NCBI GenBank assembly: GCA_037140715.1
Contig: JBAXDX010000030.1
Span: 1-30,083, forward strand
Length of the DNA stretch: 30,083 bases
Source: JAUZPB01 sp037140715
GTDB taxonomy: Bacteria > Bacteroidota > Ignavibacteria > Ignavibacteriales > SURF-24
Reading direction: 5' to 3'
Shown here: in pieces, positions 15,650 to 24,229 of the stretch
Layout: the number at the start of each line of letters is the position of its first letter
Position numbering within the stretch: position 1 is the first letter of the stretch
The notes under the pieces: generated by a model
What the model saw: only the letters and a program-made list of their open reading frames with translations
What the model was told of the DNA's origin: nothing
Database searches by the model: none
Program-made: the position numbers and the translations under genes

Positions 15650-16789
15650 CTATTTAAACAGGAAAAAGATTACTAATCCCGTAATCATGCCGACAACGGC
15701 TATCTGACTGAACTTCTTATAGCGTTTTTTTATTTGTCCCCATGCTATTGCCGCAATTATCATCAGTACACACAGCGCCACCGTTGCCCCTAAACATTGA
15801 ACTACATTAAAGTTCTCGTTTATCATCTTGTAAAGGGTTGTGTCGTTAAACAGTCTTCTGTATATTACCTGAAGGTGCAGCCAGTAAACCAGTAGCGACT
15901 CACGGCCCACATCCATTACTACCGAACTTTCCGTATTGCGCCAGAGTTCATAATACCGGCAGAGAGCAAGCAGTAATATTACGAGTCCAAGTCTGACGAG
16001 AAAAAAAAACTGACTCGGATTTACCTTGCTTATATAATCAAAAACGGGAAGATGAGACCATAGGACAAAACTACTGATGATAATTAGTATAATCCCTGAA
16101 TAGAGAAGCCATTTAATGAACATATTTTCGCTTTCGGTCTTCCTTGCTTCCATATAGTAATGGCTTATGACTGAGCCAGAGAGCATAAAAGCCAGCCATG
16201 GAAAGAGCGGGAAGAGGGAGCCGTTCTGCGGATTCATATAGTTTGCCAGAGGCAGAGGCATGTATTTTGTGAAATCTATCTGCCAGATCAATGGCGCTGT
16301 CATAAACAGGAGAACCGACAGACCGGTAAGTATATAATTGTAAAGCTTGCCGTTTTTAATGATCAGCTTCATTATGAACAGCAGTAACAGGCCGAAGGCG
16401 ATACACTGCAGCACGTCCACGCAGTAGAAGAACATGAGTTTGTCGGGCGTAGCTAAATGGAGCATCTTCTGAAGCGAAAGGTAAGGAAGCCGAAGCGAAT
16501 ATCCCACCAGAAAAATTAGTCCTATACGCCATAGCTGCCGCCAGAACTCGCTTTTATATGTGCGAAATTCCGCTACTTTTCTTGAACTTGCAATGGTAAA
16601 GGCAAATCCGGAAATAAAGAGAAACGATGGGGCTATCAGTCCGTTAAAGAAAGTAAGAACATCGAACCACTGCGAGTGTTTATATGCTTGGTTTAGGAAT
16701 GCATTAAAGACGTGGGTCTCTATCATGAATAATAGTGCCCAGCCCCGGTAGAGGTCGATAAAGGCAAAACGTTTTTTATTTATTTCCAT
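15650..16789 (-). CDS. Multi-pass membrane protein, HGSNAT/DUF1624-like putative acyltransferase
   Basis: The N-terminus RFAFIDLYRGWALLFMIETH is the signature of the DUF1624/heparan-alpha-glucosaminide N-acetyltransferase-like family, followed by FFNGLIAPSFLFISGFAFTI. About ten hydrophobic segments follow through 379 residues, ending with IAWGQIKKRYKKF and a last membrane helix. Family members move acyl groups across or at the membrane; the acceptor here, probably a cell-surface glycan, is a guess. Conserved Asp and His occur in the first helix (D in IDLYRG, H in IETH). There is no clear ribosome binding site. The gene is single on the minus strand. Confidence 0.8.
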   Translation of the reverse strand: MEINKKRFAFIDLYRGWALLFMIETHVFNAFLNQAYKHSQWFDVLTFFNGLIAPSFLFISGFAFTIASSRKVAEFRTYKSEFWRQLWRIGLIFLVGYSLRLPYLSLQKMLHLATPDKLMFFYCVDVLQCIAFGLLLLFIMKLIIKNGKLYNYILTGLSVLLFMTAPLIWQIDFTKYMPLPLANYMNPQNGSLFPLFPWLAFMLSGSVISHYYMEARKTESENMFIKWLLYSGIILIIISSFVLWSHLPVFDYISKVNPSQFFFLVRLGLVILLLALCRYYELWRNTESSVVMDVGRESLLVYWLHLQVIYRRLFNDTTLYKMINENFNVVQCLGATVALCVLMIIAAIAWGQIKKRYKKFSQIAVVGMITGLVIFFLFK

Positions 16790-17070
16790 ATACGTTGGAG
16801 TTTATTTTTAAACTGATAGTTCTGCCGGCAAATGTTTGTCAGCTTTTAGAAATTCTTTTGGGCAAAAATAGCAGGAGTTTTTAGATAATCATAATTATTT
16901 TTTGATTTTAACAGGTGTGATTTAGCAGAATTGATACCAGTCAGATTTAGTTGTGTTAAAATTTTACTTCGATAATTGTTACTGAATATTTAAAAAGGTA
17001 TTGCCTGATTGTTATTTATGATATAAATTTAAGCCCGTTTTTTTATCTCTTTTTAATTCAGGTGATAATT

Positions 17071-17787
17071 ATGAGTAGTGGCAAAGATTTCTTTTCTATT
17101 ACATACCGGTTTAATTTCACAAGCGGAGAAGTAAAGGAGTTCAGGGTTGATATCGATTCATCAACGCTCATTGCTTTGGATACAGCAGATCAACTGAAAC
17201 CTGAATGGACAAAGTATGGCAGTTTCCGTTGTCCCAACTGCCCGGTTAATGCCGCTGATGATGAACATTGCCCTGTTGCCTTAAAGCTGGAGGAAATAAT
17301 ACGATTTTTCAGCGATGCGGCTTCCTATGAAGAGGTCAGGCTGGATATACAGACAAAAGAGAGAGCATATTCAAAAACAACCAGTATGCAGGACGGCGTA
17401 AGCGGGATAATTGGAATATTAATGGTTACGAGTGGTTGCCCGGTAATGGGGAAGCTTAAGCCGATGGTACGTTTCCACATGCCATTCTCTACACTCCTGG
17501 AAACTGAGTACCGTGTAATGTCGATGTATATGCTCGCTCAGTTCTTCCGCCAGAAATGGGGCAGGAATCCTGACTGGCAGATGAAAAATCTGCTTAGTAT
17601 TTACGAAAACATTCGCATTCTCAATCAGAATGTTGCAAGGCGAATCGCCAGCCGCGAGACAAAGGATACCAGTATTAACTCTATCGTTGTGCTTAACAAC
17701 TTTGCCGATTATGTTTCCGTTTCAATCGATGAGGACATGCTCCACGATATCGAGACGCTGTTCCTCGACTATATGGACGAAGAATAA
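17071..17787 (+). CDS. Uncharacterised cysteine-motif protein, DUF6901-like
   Basis: The 238-residue product starts best at ATG 17071; an in-frame GTG at 17062 is possible. Counted from 17071, Cys54, Cys57 and Cys67 form a CPNCP-x8-HCPVA motif, and a second conserved-looking motif SGCPVM (Cys123) lies in TSMQDGVSGIIGILMVTSGC followed by KLKPMVRFHMPFSTLLETEY. This pattern matches my memory of a conserved bacterial family annotated as DUF6901; that name should be checked. The cysteines could bind a metal or iron-sulfur cluster. There is no signal peptide or membrane helix, so it is cytoplasmic. No function is known to me. The gene appears to be single. Confidence 0.75.
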   Translation: MSSGKDFFSITYRFNFTSGEVKEFRVDIDSSTLIALDTADQLKPEWTKYGSFRCPNCPVNAADDEHCPVALKLEEIIRFFSDAASYEEVRLDIQTKERAYSKTTSMQDGVSGIIGILMVTSGCPVMGKLKPMVRFHMPFSTLLETEYRVMSMYMLAQFFRQKWGRNPDWQMKNLLSIYENIRILNQNVARRIASRETKDTSINSIVVLNNFADYVSVSIDEDMLHDIETLFLDYMDEE

Positions 17788-18089
17788 TTAGTGTCTGACG
17801 GAAAAATCAGGTTTCCCCAAGGAAAACAACTATCTACGGAATTAGTTAAATCAACAGGAGCATAGTTTCGTATATTTAGTTCCGTAAAAATTATGAAAAC
17901 TATGGATAAATAGTAAGAAACTTTCAGGTGTTGGGAATAAGGAATCGTGTCATAAGCTGAAACTGTTATGTCATATCAGCTATTTAGGGCGAATAACCAG
18001 GGAATTTGCATACTTTAAATTTTTCTTTGATAATTCTCTAAACTATTTTCAAAACATGTCGATAATAGGATGAAAGGAGGTGTATCGAA
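17788..18089. other. 302-base intergenic region
   Basis: No gene and no clear hairpin terminator are visible. The segment ends with a strong ribosome binding site, aaaggagg (18073-18080), nine bases before the ATG of the SprA-related gene. Nothing else can be supported. Confidence 0.5.
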
Positions 18090-18809
18090 ATGGGAATAAC
18101 TATGATAGATGCCAGCATGCCAGCTGTATATAGCGATGAATTAACACCGGGGTTTAACATATCATCCCCGGCTGATGCGGAAAAAACAAAAAATTATCCG
18201 GCTGAGTCCGGTAAAATTTCCGAAAAAGATACAGCTACAATTAGCAGTCAGGCCCGCTCTGCAAAAGAAAAGGCTCAGGTTGAACAATTGCAAAAAATCG
18301 ATAAGGAAGTACAGGATCATGAGGCCGCCCATCAGGCGGCGGCAGGCAATTTATTCCTGGGGAAAACCTTTACCTATAGGATTGGTCCGGATGGCAACCG
18401 TTATGCAGTTGCCGGTGAGGTAAATATCGATACCTCGGCAGTTCCTGGTAATCCCAAGGCAACAATTGATAAAATGGAACGAATAAAAAGCGCTGCAATG
18501 GCTCCGGGTGATCCTTCCGCACAAGACATGAAGGTAGCTGCAGCGGCCGCAAGTGCTGAAATCGAAGCGCGCAAAGAACTTGAAAAATCAGGTACCGCGC
18601 CGGGCACATCTAATTCTACCGGACAGCAGGCAGAAATAGTCAGGCGTAATACTGCCATTCCACTTCCGGTTAATCAGCATACGAGCGGAACAGATGAATC
18701 AAACAACAACCAAAACACTTCGGGCAGTATCAATCTGACAATTTCTGCCCTGTTTGGTAATAATCAGCTTAACAGTAACGAAGGTAAAATTATTGATTGT
18801 TCAATGTAA
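18090..18809 (+). CDS. SprA-related putative metalloprotease (CJM1_0395-type)
   Basis: A low-complexity N-terminal region (1-50) leads into the conserved core: LQKIDKEVQDHEAAHQAAAG, then TYRIGPDGNRYAVAGEVNID, then TSAVPGNPKATIDKMERI and AAMAPGDPSAQDMKVAAAAA. This is the SprA-related family. The HEAAH at residues 77-81 fits the zinc-metalloprotease HExxH motif, which is why relatives are called putative metalloproteases; activity has not been shown as far as I know. The core is about 120 residues and the C-terminal 60 are Ser/Asn/Gly-rich and probably disordered. There is no signal peptide, so it may be cytoplasmic or exported by another route. The strong aaaggagg site fixes the start. Confidence 0.85.
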   Translation: MGITMIDASMPAVYSDELTPGFNISSPADAEKTKNYPAESGKISEKDTATISSQARSAKEKAQVEQLQKIDKEVQDHEAAHQAAAGNLFLGKTFTYRIGPDGNRYAVAGEVNIDTSAVPGNPKATIDKMERIKSAAMAPGDPSAQDMKVAAAAASAEIEARKELEKSGTAPGTSNSTGQQAEIVRRNTAIPLPVNQHTSGTDESNNNQNTSGSINLTISALFGNNQLNSNEGKIIDCSM

Positions 18810-18858
18810 CTATTTTTTAACTTGCGTTTAGTATGATTGACTCATATTAACATTTATA

Positions 18859-20106
18859 TTAAAAATTTAAAAGTGGCTCTACAGTAAGGATAATCGTAAG
18901 CACGATAAGTATGGAAATTGTAGACCATCCGATTATATTCTTGAGCTGACTATTTACATAGGCTCCCATTATCTCTTCTTTATTGACAATAATGATCATC
19001 GAGACCAGTACGACCGGCAACAGAATACCGTTAATTACCTGTGTCCAGATAGTAATTGTAATGAGCGGAGCTCCTGGAATAAGAATAATCAAAACAGAAA
19101 CAACAATTATTGCTGTAAAAAATGTATAAAATTCGGGGGCATCTTTCATTTTCTTATCTATCCCCGCCTCAAAACCGAAAGCTTCACAGATATAAAAAGC
19201 AGTTGCGAGTGGCAAAATTGTAGCTGCAAAAATAGAAGCTACAAACAGTCCTAATGCAAAGAGAGTTGAAGCAAACGCTCCTGCCAAAGGCTGAAGTGCC
19301 ATAGCGGCATCTTTGGCATCGGTAATAACAATTCCCTGATGATGCAATGTAGCACCACAGGCAACAATTATAAAAAATGCAACTACTATTGTCAGCACGC
19401 AACCAATTACAACATCCCAGAGAGCATATTTATAATCTTTGATCTTTATACCTTTTTCAATTACGGCAGACTGCATATAAAACTGCATCCAGGGGGCGAT
19501 GGTTGTGCCAACAATGCCGATAACCATACTTAAAAAATTGGCATTCATTTCAAAGGTCGGGTGAATAAGAGCTTCGCCTATTTCATTCCACTCCGGATGG
19601 GCAAGAAGCGCAGAAACGACATAAGAGAGAAGAAAAACGCTGAATATCAGAAATAGTTTTTCAGCCGAACGGTAATTCCCTTTTACAACAAAAAGCCAGA
19701 CAAGCAAGGCCGCAATTGGAACGGAAATATATTTATTTACGCCAAATATCTGCATACTACCTGCAACGCCTGCAAATTCAGTAGTAGTATTGCCGATATC
19801 AGCCACAAGAAGTCCCAGAAAGATAAAAAACGTTACTCTTATTCCGAAACTCTCCCTGATTAAATCTGCAAGCCCCTTGCCCGTTACAATACCCATGCGT
19901 GCGTTCATTTCCTGAACAACGAACAGTACAATAAAGGCAGGTATTAACGTCCATAGCAGTTTGTATCCATAAATTGCTCCGGCGACTGAATATGTAGTAA
20001 TGCCACCGGCGTCATTATCAACGCTGCCGGTAATGATGCCGGGACCGAGAATGCTTAGGAATATAAACAGATTTACGATCCAGGGTTTCCGTTTTTGATT
20101 TTTCAG
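18859..20106 (-). CDS. NRAMP-family divalent metal transporter with altered metal site and a CTG start
   Basis: The first ATG on this frame (19908) would remove the first membrane helix. Upstream, the frame is open for 66 more codons with no ATG, GTG or TTG, and encodes a good NRAMP helix 1 (LSILGPGIITGSVDNDAGGI). A consensus AAGGAG lies seven bases before a CTG at 20104-20106, so I place the start there, giving 415 residues. About eleven hydrophobic segments follow. In canonical NRAMP proteins helix 1 has DPGN and helix 6 has MPH; here they read DAGG and IAPW, so the Asn and Met metal ligands are missing. Mn/Fe transport is therefore doubtful; Mg2+ or another hard ion is possible. It follows the PRC/MgtE_N/CBS gene after 48 bases, which suggests co-regulation by a cytoplasmic metal sensor. 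Confidence 0.85.
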   Translation of the reverse strand: MKNQKRKPWIVNLFIFLSILGPGIITGSVDNDAGGITTYSVAGAIYGYKLLWTLIPAFIVLFVVQEMNARMGIVTGKGLADLIRESFGIRVTFFIFLGLLVADIGNTTTEFAGVAGSMQIFGVNKYISVPIAALLVWLFVVKGNYRSAEKLFLIFSVFLLSYVVSALLAHPEWNEIGEALIHPTFEMNANFLSMVIGIVGTTIAPWMQFYMQSAVIEKGIKIKDYKYALWDVVIGCVLTIVVAFFIIVACGATLHHQGIVITDAKDAAMALQPLAGAFASTLFALGLFVASIFAATILPLATAFYICEAFGFEAGIDKKMKDAPEFYTFFTAIIVVSVLIILIPGAPLITITIWTQVINGILLPVVLVSMIIIVNKEEIMGAYVNSQLKNIIGWSTISILIVLTIILTVEPLLNF

Positions 20107-20154
20107 AGGCTTGCTCCTTATGGCTTATAATTATAAAGACAAAGTTTTGTCCGG

Positions 20155-21369
20155 TTATTTCTTCAATAATTCATACATGATGTCATTAATAATAACATTG
20201 CCTGCCAGGTTCATATCGCGGTCAACAATTGGAATGGCAAACAGATTATATTTTGTAACCATTTTAATCAGCTCTTCAATCTCATCCGTGTCAAACATAA
20301 AAACAAAATCTTTGTGCATAATGCTTTTTAACGTAACCAACGGGTCGGAAATGACAATATCTCTGAGCGAAACCTTTCCGATCAGCTTATTCTTATTATT
20401 AGTAATGTAAATATAATGAGCCAGGTCTTCTTCCGGCTTGGTCTCTTTCAATGAGGTTATAACCTGCTCAACTCTCATATCGCTTCTGAATGAAACAAAT
20501 TCGGTATTCATAAGACTGCCAACGGTTTTTTCATCATACTCCATCAGTTCCCTGACTTCATCTGAAGTCTCCTTATCCATATTATTAAGGAGTTCTTCAG
20601 CCTTATCCCTGCTTAGACCATCCAGAATATCCGCCACTTCATCTGTCGGCATTTCTTCGAGAATATCAGCGGCTTTATCAGTAGAAAGATTTTCTATAAC
20701 CTTTAGCTGAGTTTCCTCTTCCATCTCTTCCAATACATCCGCACCACGTGCATTGTCGAGATGCGAGAAGATGGTCATACCTGTCTTTGTATCAAAGTCC
20801 TCTATAATATCGGCAAGATCGGAGGGATGAAGAGTACTAAGTTTATTATAGGTCTTTGATAACTGAATATTCTCATTGCCGGAAAAGACGGTTTCAACAT
20901 CGTTCCACAGGATAAGTTTAGCTGGAATCTTAATGCCTAAATTTATCAGAGGCTTCGATATTCCAAGCCGTCTGAGCAGTCCTTCTGTGCCAATATCTAC
21001 GGCCACGACTACTAAGCCGGAAGACAGGAGCACCATGCGGATATCATTTACGCGCACAACTTTTCTGCCGTTAACATCGATGATTTGTTTATCAATTACA
21101 TGCTTATTAAGCAGAATCAGGTCCTGAATATCTACTTCTTCAAACTGACTGCAGAGGAAATGAAATTTCCCCTGCTGTTTACTCATCTGAATATTATCCC
21201 AGTTGATGATTTTCATTCCATCGTTTGTCTGTACCATTGCAGCTCTGACACGCGGGTTGCGAATATCGTTTGTCACAGCCAGATCTTTGAGCTTGCCGAT
21301 GATTTGGTAATCATGGGAGAATATTTTGCCGCCCAGGATTCTACTAAAATCAAAGCTTATGAATTGCAT
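20155..21369 (-). CDS. Soluble PRC-barrel, MgtE_N and CBS-pair protein, probable partner of the NRAMP transporter
   Basis: The 404-residue protein has no membrane segment. Residues about 1-135 contain PRC-barrel-like strands (ILGGKIFSHDYQIIGKLKDL and IIDVNGRKVVRVNDIRMV). Residues about 175-280 are an MgtE_N superhelix (LHPSDLADIIEDF, then LEEMPTDEVADILDGLSRDK, then LMEYDEKTVGSLMNTEFV). Residues about 285-404 form a CBS pair (KLIGKVSLRDIVISDP and NLFAIPIVDRDMNLAGNVII). In MgtE channels the N and CBS domains bind Mg2+ and gate the pore; here the pore domain is missing and an NRAMP gene follows directly. A Mg2+-sensing or gating role toward that transporter is an inference. The ATG at 21369 has only a weak ribosome binding site. 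Confidence 0.9.
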   Translation of the reverse strand: MQFISFDFSRILGGKIFSHDYQIIGKLKDLAVTNDIRNPRVRAAMVQTNDGMKIINWDNIQMSKQQGKFHFLCSQFEEVDIQDLILLNKHVIDKQIIDVNGRKVVRVNDIRMVLLSSGLVVVAVDIGTEGLLRRLGISKPLINLGIKIPAKLILWNDVETVFSGNENIQLSKTYNKLSTLHPSDLADIIEDFDTKTGMTIFSHLDNARGADVLEEMEEETQLKVIENLSTDKAADILEEMPTDEVADILDGLSRDKAEELLNNMDKETSDEVRELMEYDEKTVGSLMNTEFVSFRSDMRVEQVITSLKETKPEEDLAHYIYITNNKNKLIGKVSLRDIVISDPLVTLKSIMHKDFVFMFDTDEIEELIKMVTKYNLFAIPIVDRDMNLAGNVIINDIMYELLKK

Positions 21370-21855
21370 AAGTCCCTACTTGTAATGGAGTAATAAAATA
21401 TCTATGAAACGCTAAATAGCATGAATCTACAACGCCTGTAATGAACGGTAAAATAAAAGCCTTGGAAATTATTATTTCCTCAATGCCAGGTAAGGCGCAA
21501 CCCGCGAGTAATTGTCGATAGGATTAAACGGGCAATTAAATTAAACTCGGGGACTGTGTCCAATGAATACGATAGAGATAAATTCTTTGGACCAAATAAG
21601 TTTTGCTTATCTCTGCCAGAATCTTCCACAGTATCCCCTCTGTTTGTTAAAAAATTTACTTTACAAAAGTAATTATAAGTAAAATTAACCGTTTTATCAA
21701 CCTTTTTCCCTTTGTACGGCACAGTATAATAAACCAGTTTAGGAAGCGTGGCAAAATATTGACCGTTATTTTAATACGTTTTTTTATTGCAATAAATTTT
21801 CATCGCTCTATTTTCTGGTTAAATTATTGGGATTTCCCTCTAGAACGCTTATTTT
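21370..21855. other. 486-base region between divergent genes
   Basis: No convincing gene; an 80-codon open frame on the minus strand (21480-21722) has no family resemblance and no ribosome binding site. A short stem ggaaat-tatt-atttcc lies at 21464-21479. Promoters for both flanking genes should be here, but I see none that I would defend. No Mg2+-riboswitch was recognised upstream of the MgtE_N gene. Confidence 0.5.
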
Positions 21856-21861
21856 GTGAAT

Positions 21862-23706
21862 ATGAAAAATGGAAACGCTAAAATAGATATTCTAAAAGCA
21901 TTAGAGACTGTAAAAAATAAAGACGGCTCCGCATTCTTTTACAGCCCCTGTATTTATAAAGATGAATATTCTTATCTGCTTACAGATCCTTTATCAATAC
22001 TGGAGTCGTTCGCTGTTGACAATTTCTTTAGCTCGGTTGCGAAACTTGACGAACTGTCCGAACTTACCGCTATTGGTTATTTATCTTACGAAGCATCTTA
22101 CCTTATGGAAAAAAGACTAAATCGTTTTATCGCGGCGGAGCAGAAATATCCGCTAATGAAGTTTTATCTTTATCAAAAGGAAAATGTCAGGAAATTCTCT
22201 TCTGAAGATATATCGTATAACAGCCTGATTGGTTGCAAATTATTTGACAATTACAAAATCACAGGGTTTAATATTAATACAGGCGGAGACCAGTATATAA
22301 AAAACATTGAAAAAATAAAAGAATATATCGAAGCAGGCGATACATACCAGGTGAATTATACGGTTAAAGGAGGTTACGCATTTGAGGGTGATATAATTAG
22401 CTTGTTTCTTTCCTTAATATTTAATCAGTCGGCGAAATATATCGCCTTTATAAACGATGGCTCCGACTATATTATTTCAGTCTCGCCGGAATTGTTTTTT
22501 AAGATAAAAGGGAAAGATTTATTCTGCAAACCGATGAAAGGTACTATCGGCAGAGGATATAATTTTGAAACTGACCGGTTGAATCATGACGCGCTTGAGA
22601 ATAGTGGAAAGGATAAATCGGAAAATATAATGATAGTTGATTTATTGCGTAATGATATGGGGAAAATATCCGAATTCGGCTCGGTTAAGGCTGATACATT
22701 ATTTGAAATCGAAAAATATGAGACGCTGTTTCAGATGACCTCCGCCATTAATTCAAAATTGAAACCCGGTATAACCATTTCCGATGTGTTAAAAAATCTA
22801 TTCCCCTGCGGATCGATTACCGGCGCTCCCAAAATCAGAACAATGGAGATAATACAGGAATTAGAGTCAGAAAAAAGAAATATCTATACCGGCGCAGTCG
22901 GGATTATTAATCAAAATGAATCAGTTTTTAATGTGCCTATTAGAACTCTTGTTATTTCAAAAGAAAGCGGGAAAGGCGAAATTGGAATAGGCGGAGGCAT
23001 CGTCTGGGACAGCCTTGCGGAATCTGAATTCAGGGAAACAAGCCTGAAAAGTAATTTCTTATGCAAACCCGACTCTGTTTTTAATATTTTTACAACTATG
23101 CTTATCGAAAATAATCAGTTGTTTTTACCTGATAAACATTTAACAAGACTGCGGGAAACCGCGCGGTTTTTCCTTTTTAATTTTGATGAAAAACAGATAG
23201 AAAGGAAGTTAACCCGGTTATTAAAAAAGACAATCGGCAGTAAAACTTACAGAGTAAAAGTTATTTTAGATAAATGGGGAAATTGCCAAATCGAAATGAA
23301 CGAATTTCAGTTAAATGATTCTTCGATAGACGTTTTAATATCCAAAACTAAAATATCAAGCTGTGATAAGTTCCAGTACTTTAAGACGACAAACCGCGTT
23401 CTATACGACCGCGAATATAAAAAAGCCACAGAAAAAGGCTTTGGCGAAATACTCTTCTTTAATGAAAAGAATAAACTGGCCGAAGGAGCAGTTTCTAATG
23501 TATTTCTTAAAAGAAACGGCGGATGGTTTACTCCCGAAATATCTTCAGGAATATTAAACGGAATTTACAGGGAATATCTCCTGAATATGTTTAAGGATTA
23601 TAAGGAAACAGACCTGACAAGCGACAATATTAGAAACGCCGATGAAATAATACTTACTAATTCCCTGAGGAAAGAGATAAAGGTGGCAAATATATATTTT
23701 GAGTAG
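21862..23706 (+). CDS. pabB: PabB-PabC fusion: aminodeoxychorismate synthase component I and aminodeoxychorismate lyase
   Basis: The N-terminal part (about 1-370) is a chorismate-binding enzyme: KPMKGTIGRG is the PIKGT-like motif with the catalytic Lys, FPCGSITGAPKIRTMEIIQE is the C-terminal signature, and IGIGGGIVWDS matches the end of the domain. The C-terminal part (about 380-614) is a fold-IV PLP enzyme like PabC: FNIFTTMLIENNQLFLPDKH, FKTTNRVLYDREYKKA (probable PLP Lys in KTTNR), and GAVSNVFLKRNGGWFTPEIS. Together they turn chorismate plus an amino donor into 4-aminobenzoate for folate. No glutaminase (PabA) gene is in the window. Such fusions are known in many bacteria. The ATG at 21862 is preferred over the GTG at 21856; no ribosome binding site is evident. 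Confidence 0.92.
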   Translation: MKNGNAKIDILKALETVKNKDGSAFFYSPCIYKDEYSYLLTDPLSILESFAVDNFFSSVAKLDELSELTAIGYLSYEASYLMEKRLNRFIAAEQKYPLMKFYLYQKENVRKFSSEDISYNSLIGCKLFDNYKITGFNINTGGDQYIKNIEKIKEYIEAGDTYQVNYTVKGGYAFEGDIISLFLSLIFNQSAKYIAFINDGSDYIISVSPELFFKIKGKDLFCKPMKGTIGRGYNFETDRLNHDALENSGKDKSENIMIVDLLRNDMGKISEFGSVKADTLFEIEKYETLFQMTSAINSKLKPGITISDVLKNLFPCGSITGAPKIRTMEIIQELESEKRNIYTGAVGIINQNESVFNVPIRTLVISKESGKGEIGIGGGIVWDSLAESEFRETSLKSNFLCKPDSVFNIFTTMLIENNQLFLPDKHLTRLRETARFFLFNFDEKQIERKLTRLLKKTIGSKTYRVKVILDKWGNCQIEMNEFQLNDSSIDVLISKTKISSCDKFQYFKTTNRVLYDREYKKATEKGFGEILFFNEKNKLAEGAVSNVFLKRNGGWFTPEISSGILNGIYREYLLNMFKDYKETDLTSDNIRNADEIILTNSLRKEIKVANIYFE

Positions 23707-24229
23707 TTTTTTAGTCTCATAATATTGAATATTTGTAACTGTTTATGTCTGCCCTGAAACTCAAAGATATGAATAAATAATGGGGTAAGCTGATAATTAA
23801 GGTACAAAATAAGGGAAAAATGATGCTGCTGAGGTGTAAATAACGTTCATTTACTGACAAAATTATTTCGTACAATCTTTCTCAGAACCAGCAGTATCAG
23901 CGGGTGCCAGCCGGAATATCATACAACAGGGGATATTAACATTAGTTAAATCTTCACCCGCGAAGCGACAGCTCCAGACCGCGGAATGACAACTTCTTCC
24001 GGAAAAGTCATACCCCCCTTCACAAATTAATCAGTTATATTACCGGACTTAACAAAGGTAACTTCTTTAAGCATGGCTGTATGTGATAAGATAGAATATT
24101 ATTGAGCCGTGCAATATTGCCCGCCCGTCAATGCTTTAAAAATACCTACAAGTAGGTATATCAATAACCCATATTTTTGCGAAAATTGCATAGGCTTTTT
24201 ATAAGAATTTTCAAAAAACAGAGTTTGGC
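23707..24229. other. 523-base region before the chemotaxis operon
   Basis: No gene is seen. It contains a long-range stem, tgatgctgctg (23821-23831) with cagcagtatca (23889-23899, one G-U pair), and an 18-bp perfect palindrome at 24142-24159, entered separately. The operon promoter probably lies in the last 150 bases, but no sigma-28, sigma-54 or sigma-70 boxes stand out. Confidence 0.55.
24142..24159. promoter_or_regulatory. 18-bp palindrome, candidate operator of the chemotaxis operon
   Basis: atacctacaagtaggtat is two 8-base arms (atacctac and gtaggtat) around aa, fully symmetrical in the arms. It lies 71 bases before the first gene of the chemotaxis operon, where a dimeric regulator could bind. 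The stem is too short-looped for a stable RNA hairpin, which favours a DNA-binding site. The regulator is unknown. Confidence 0.5.

Noticed and set aside
18859..19908. NRAMP gene starting at ATG 19908
   Set aside because: This start removes the first membrane helix, which is clearly encoded upstream in the same frame with a good ribosome binding site.
20155..21369. Complete MgtE magnesium channel
   Set aside because: The membrane pore domain is absent; the protein ends after the second CBS domain, so it is not itself a channel.
21480..21722. 80-codon open frame on the minus strand
   Set aside because: No ribosome binding site, no family resemblance, low-complexity composition typical of chance frames in AT-rich spacer DNA.
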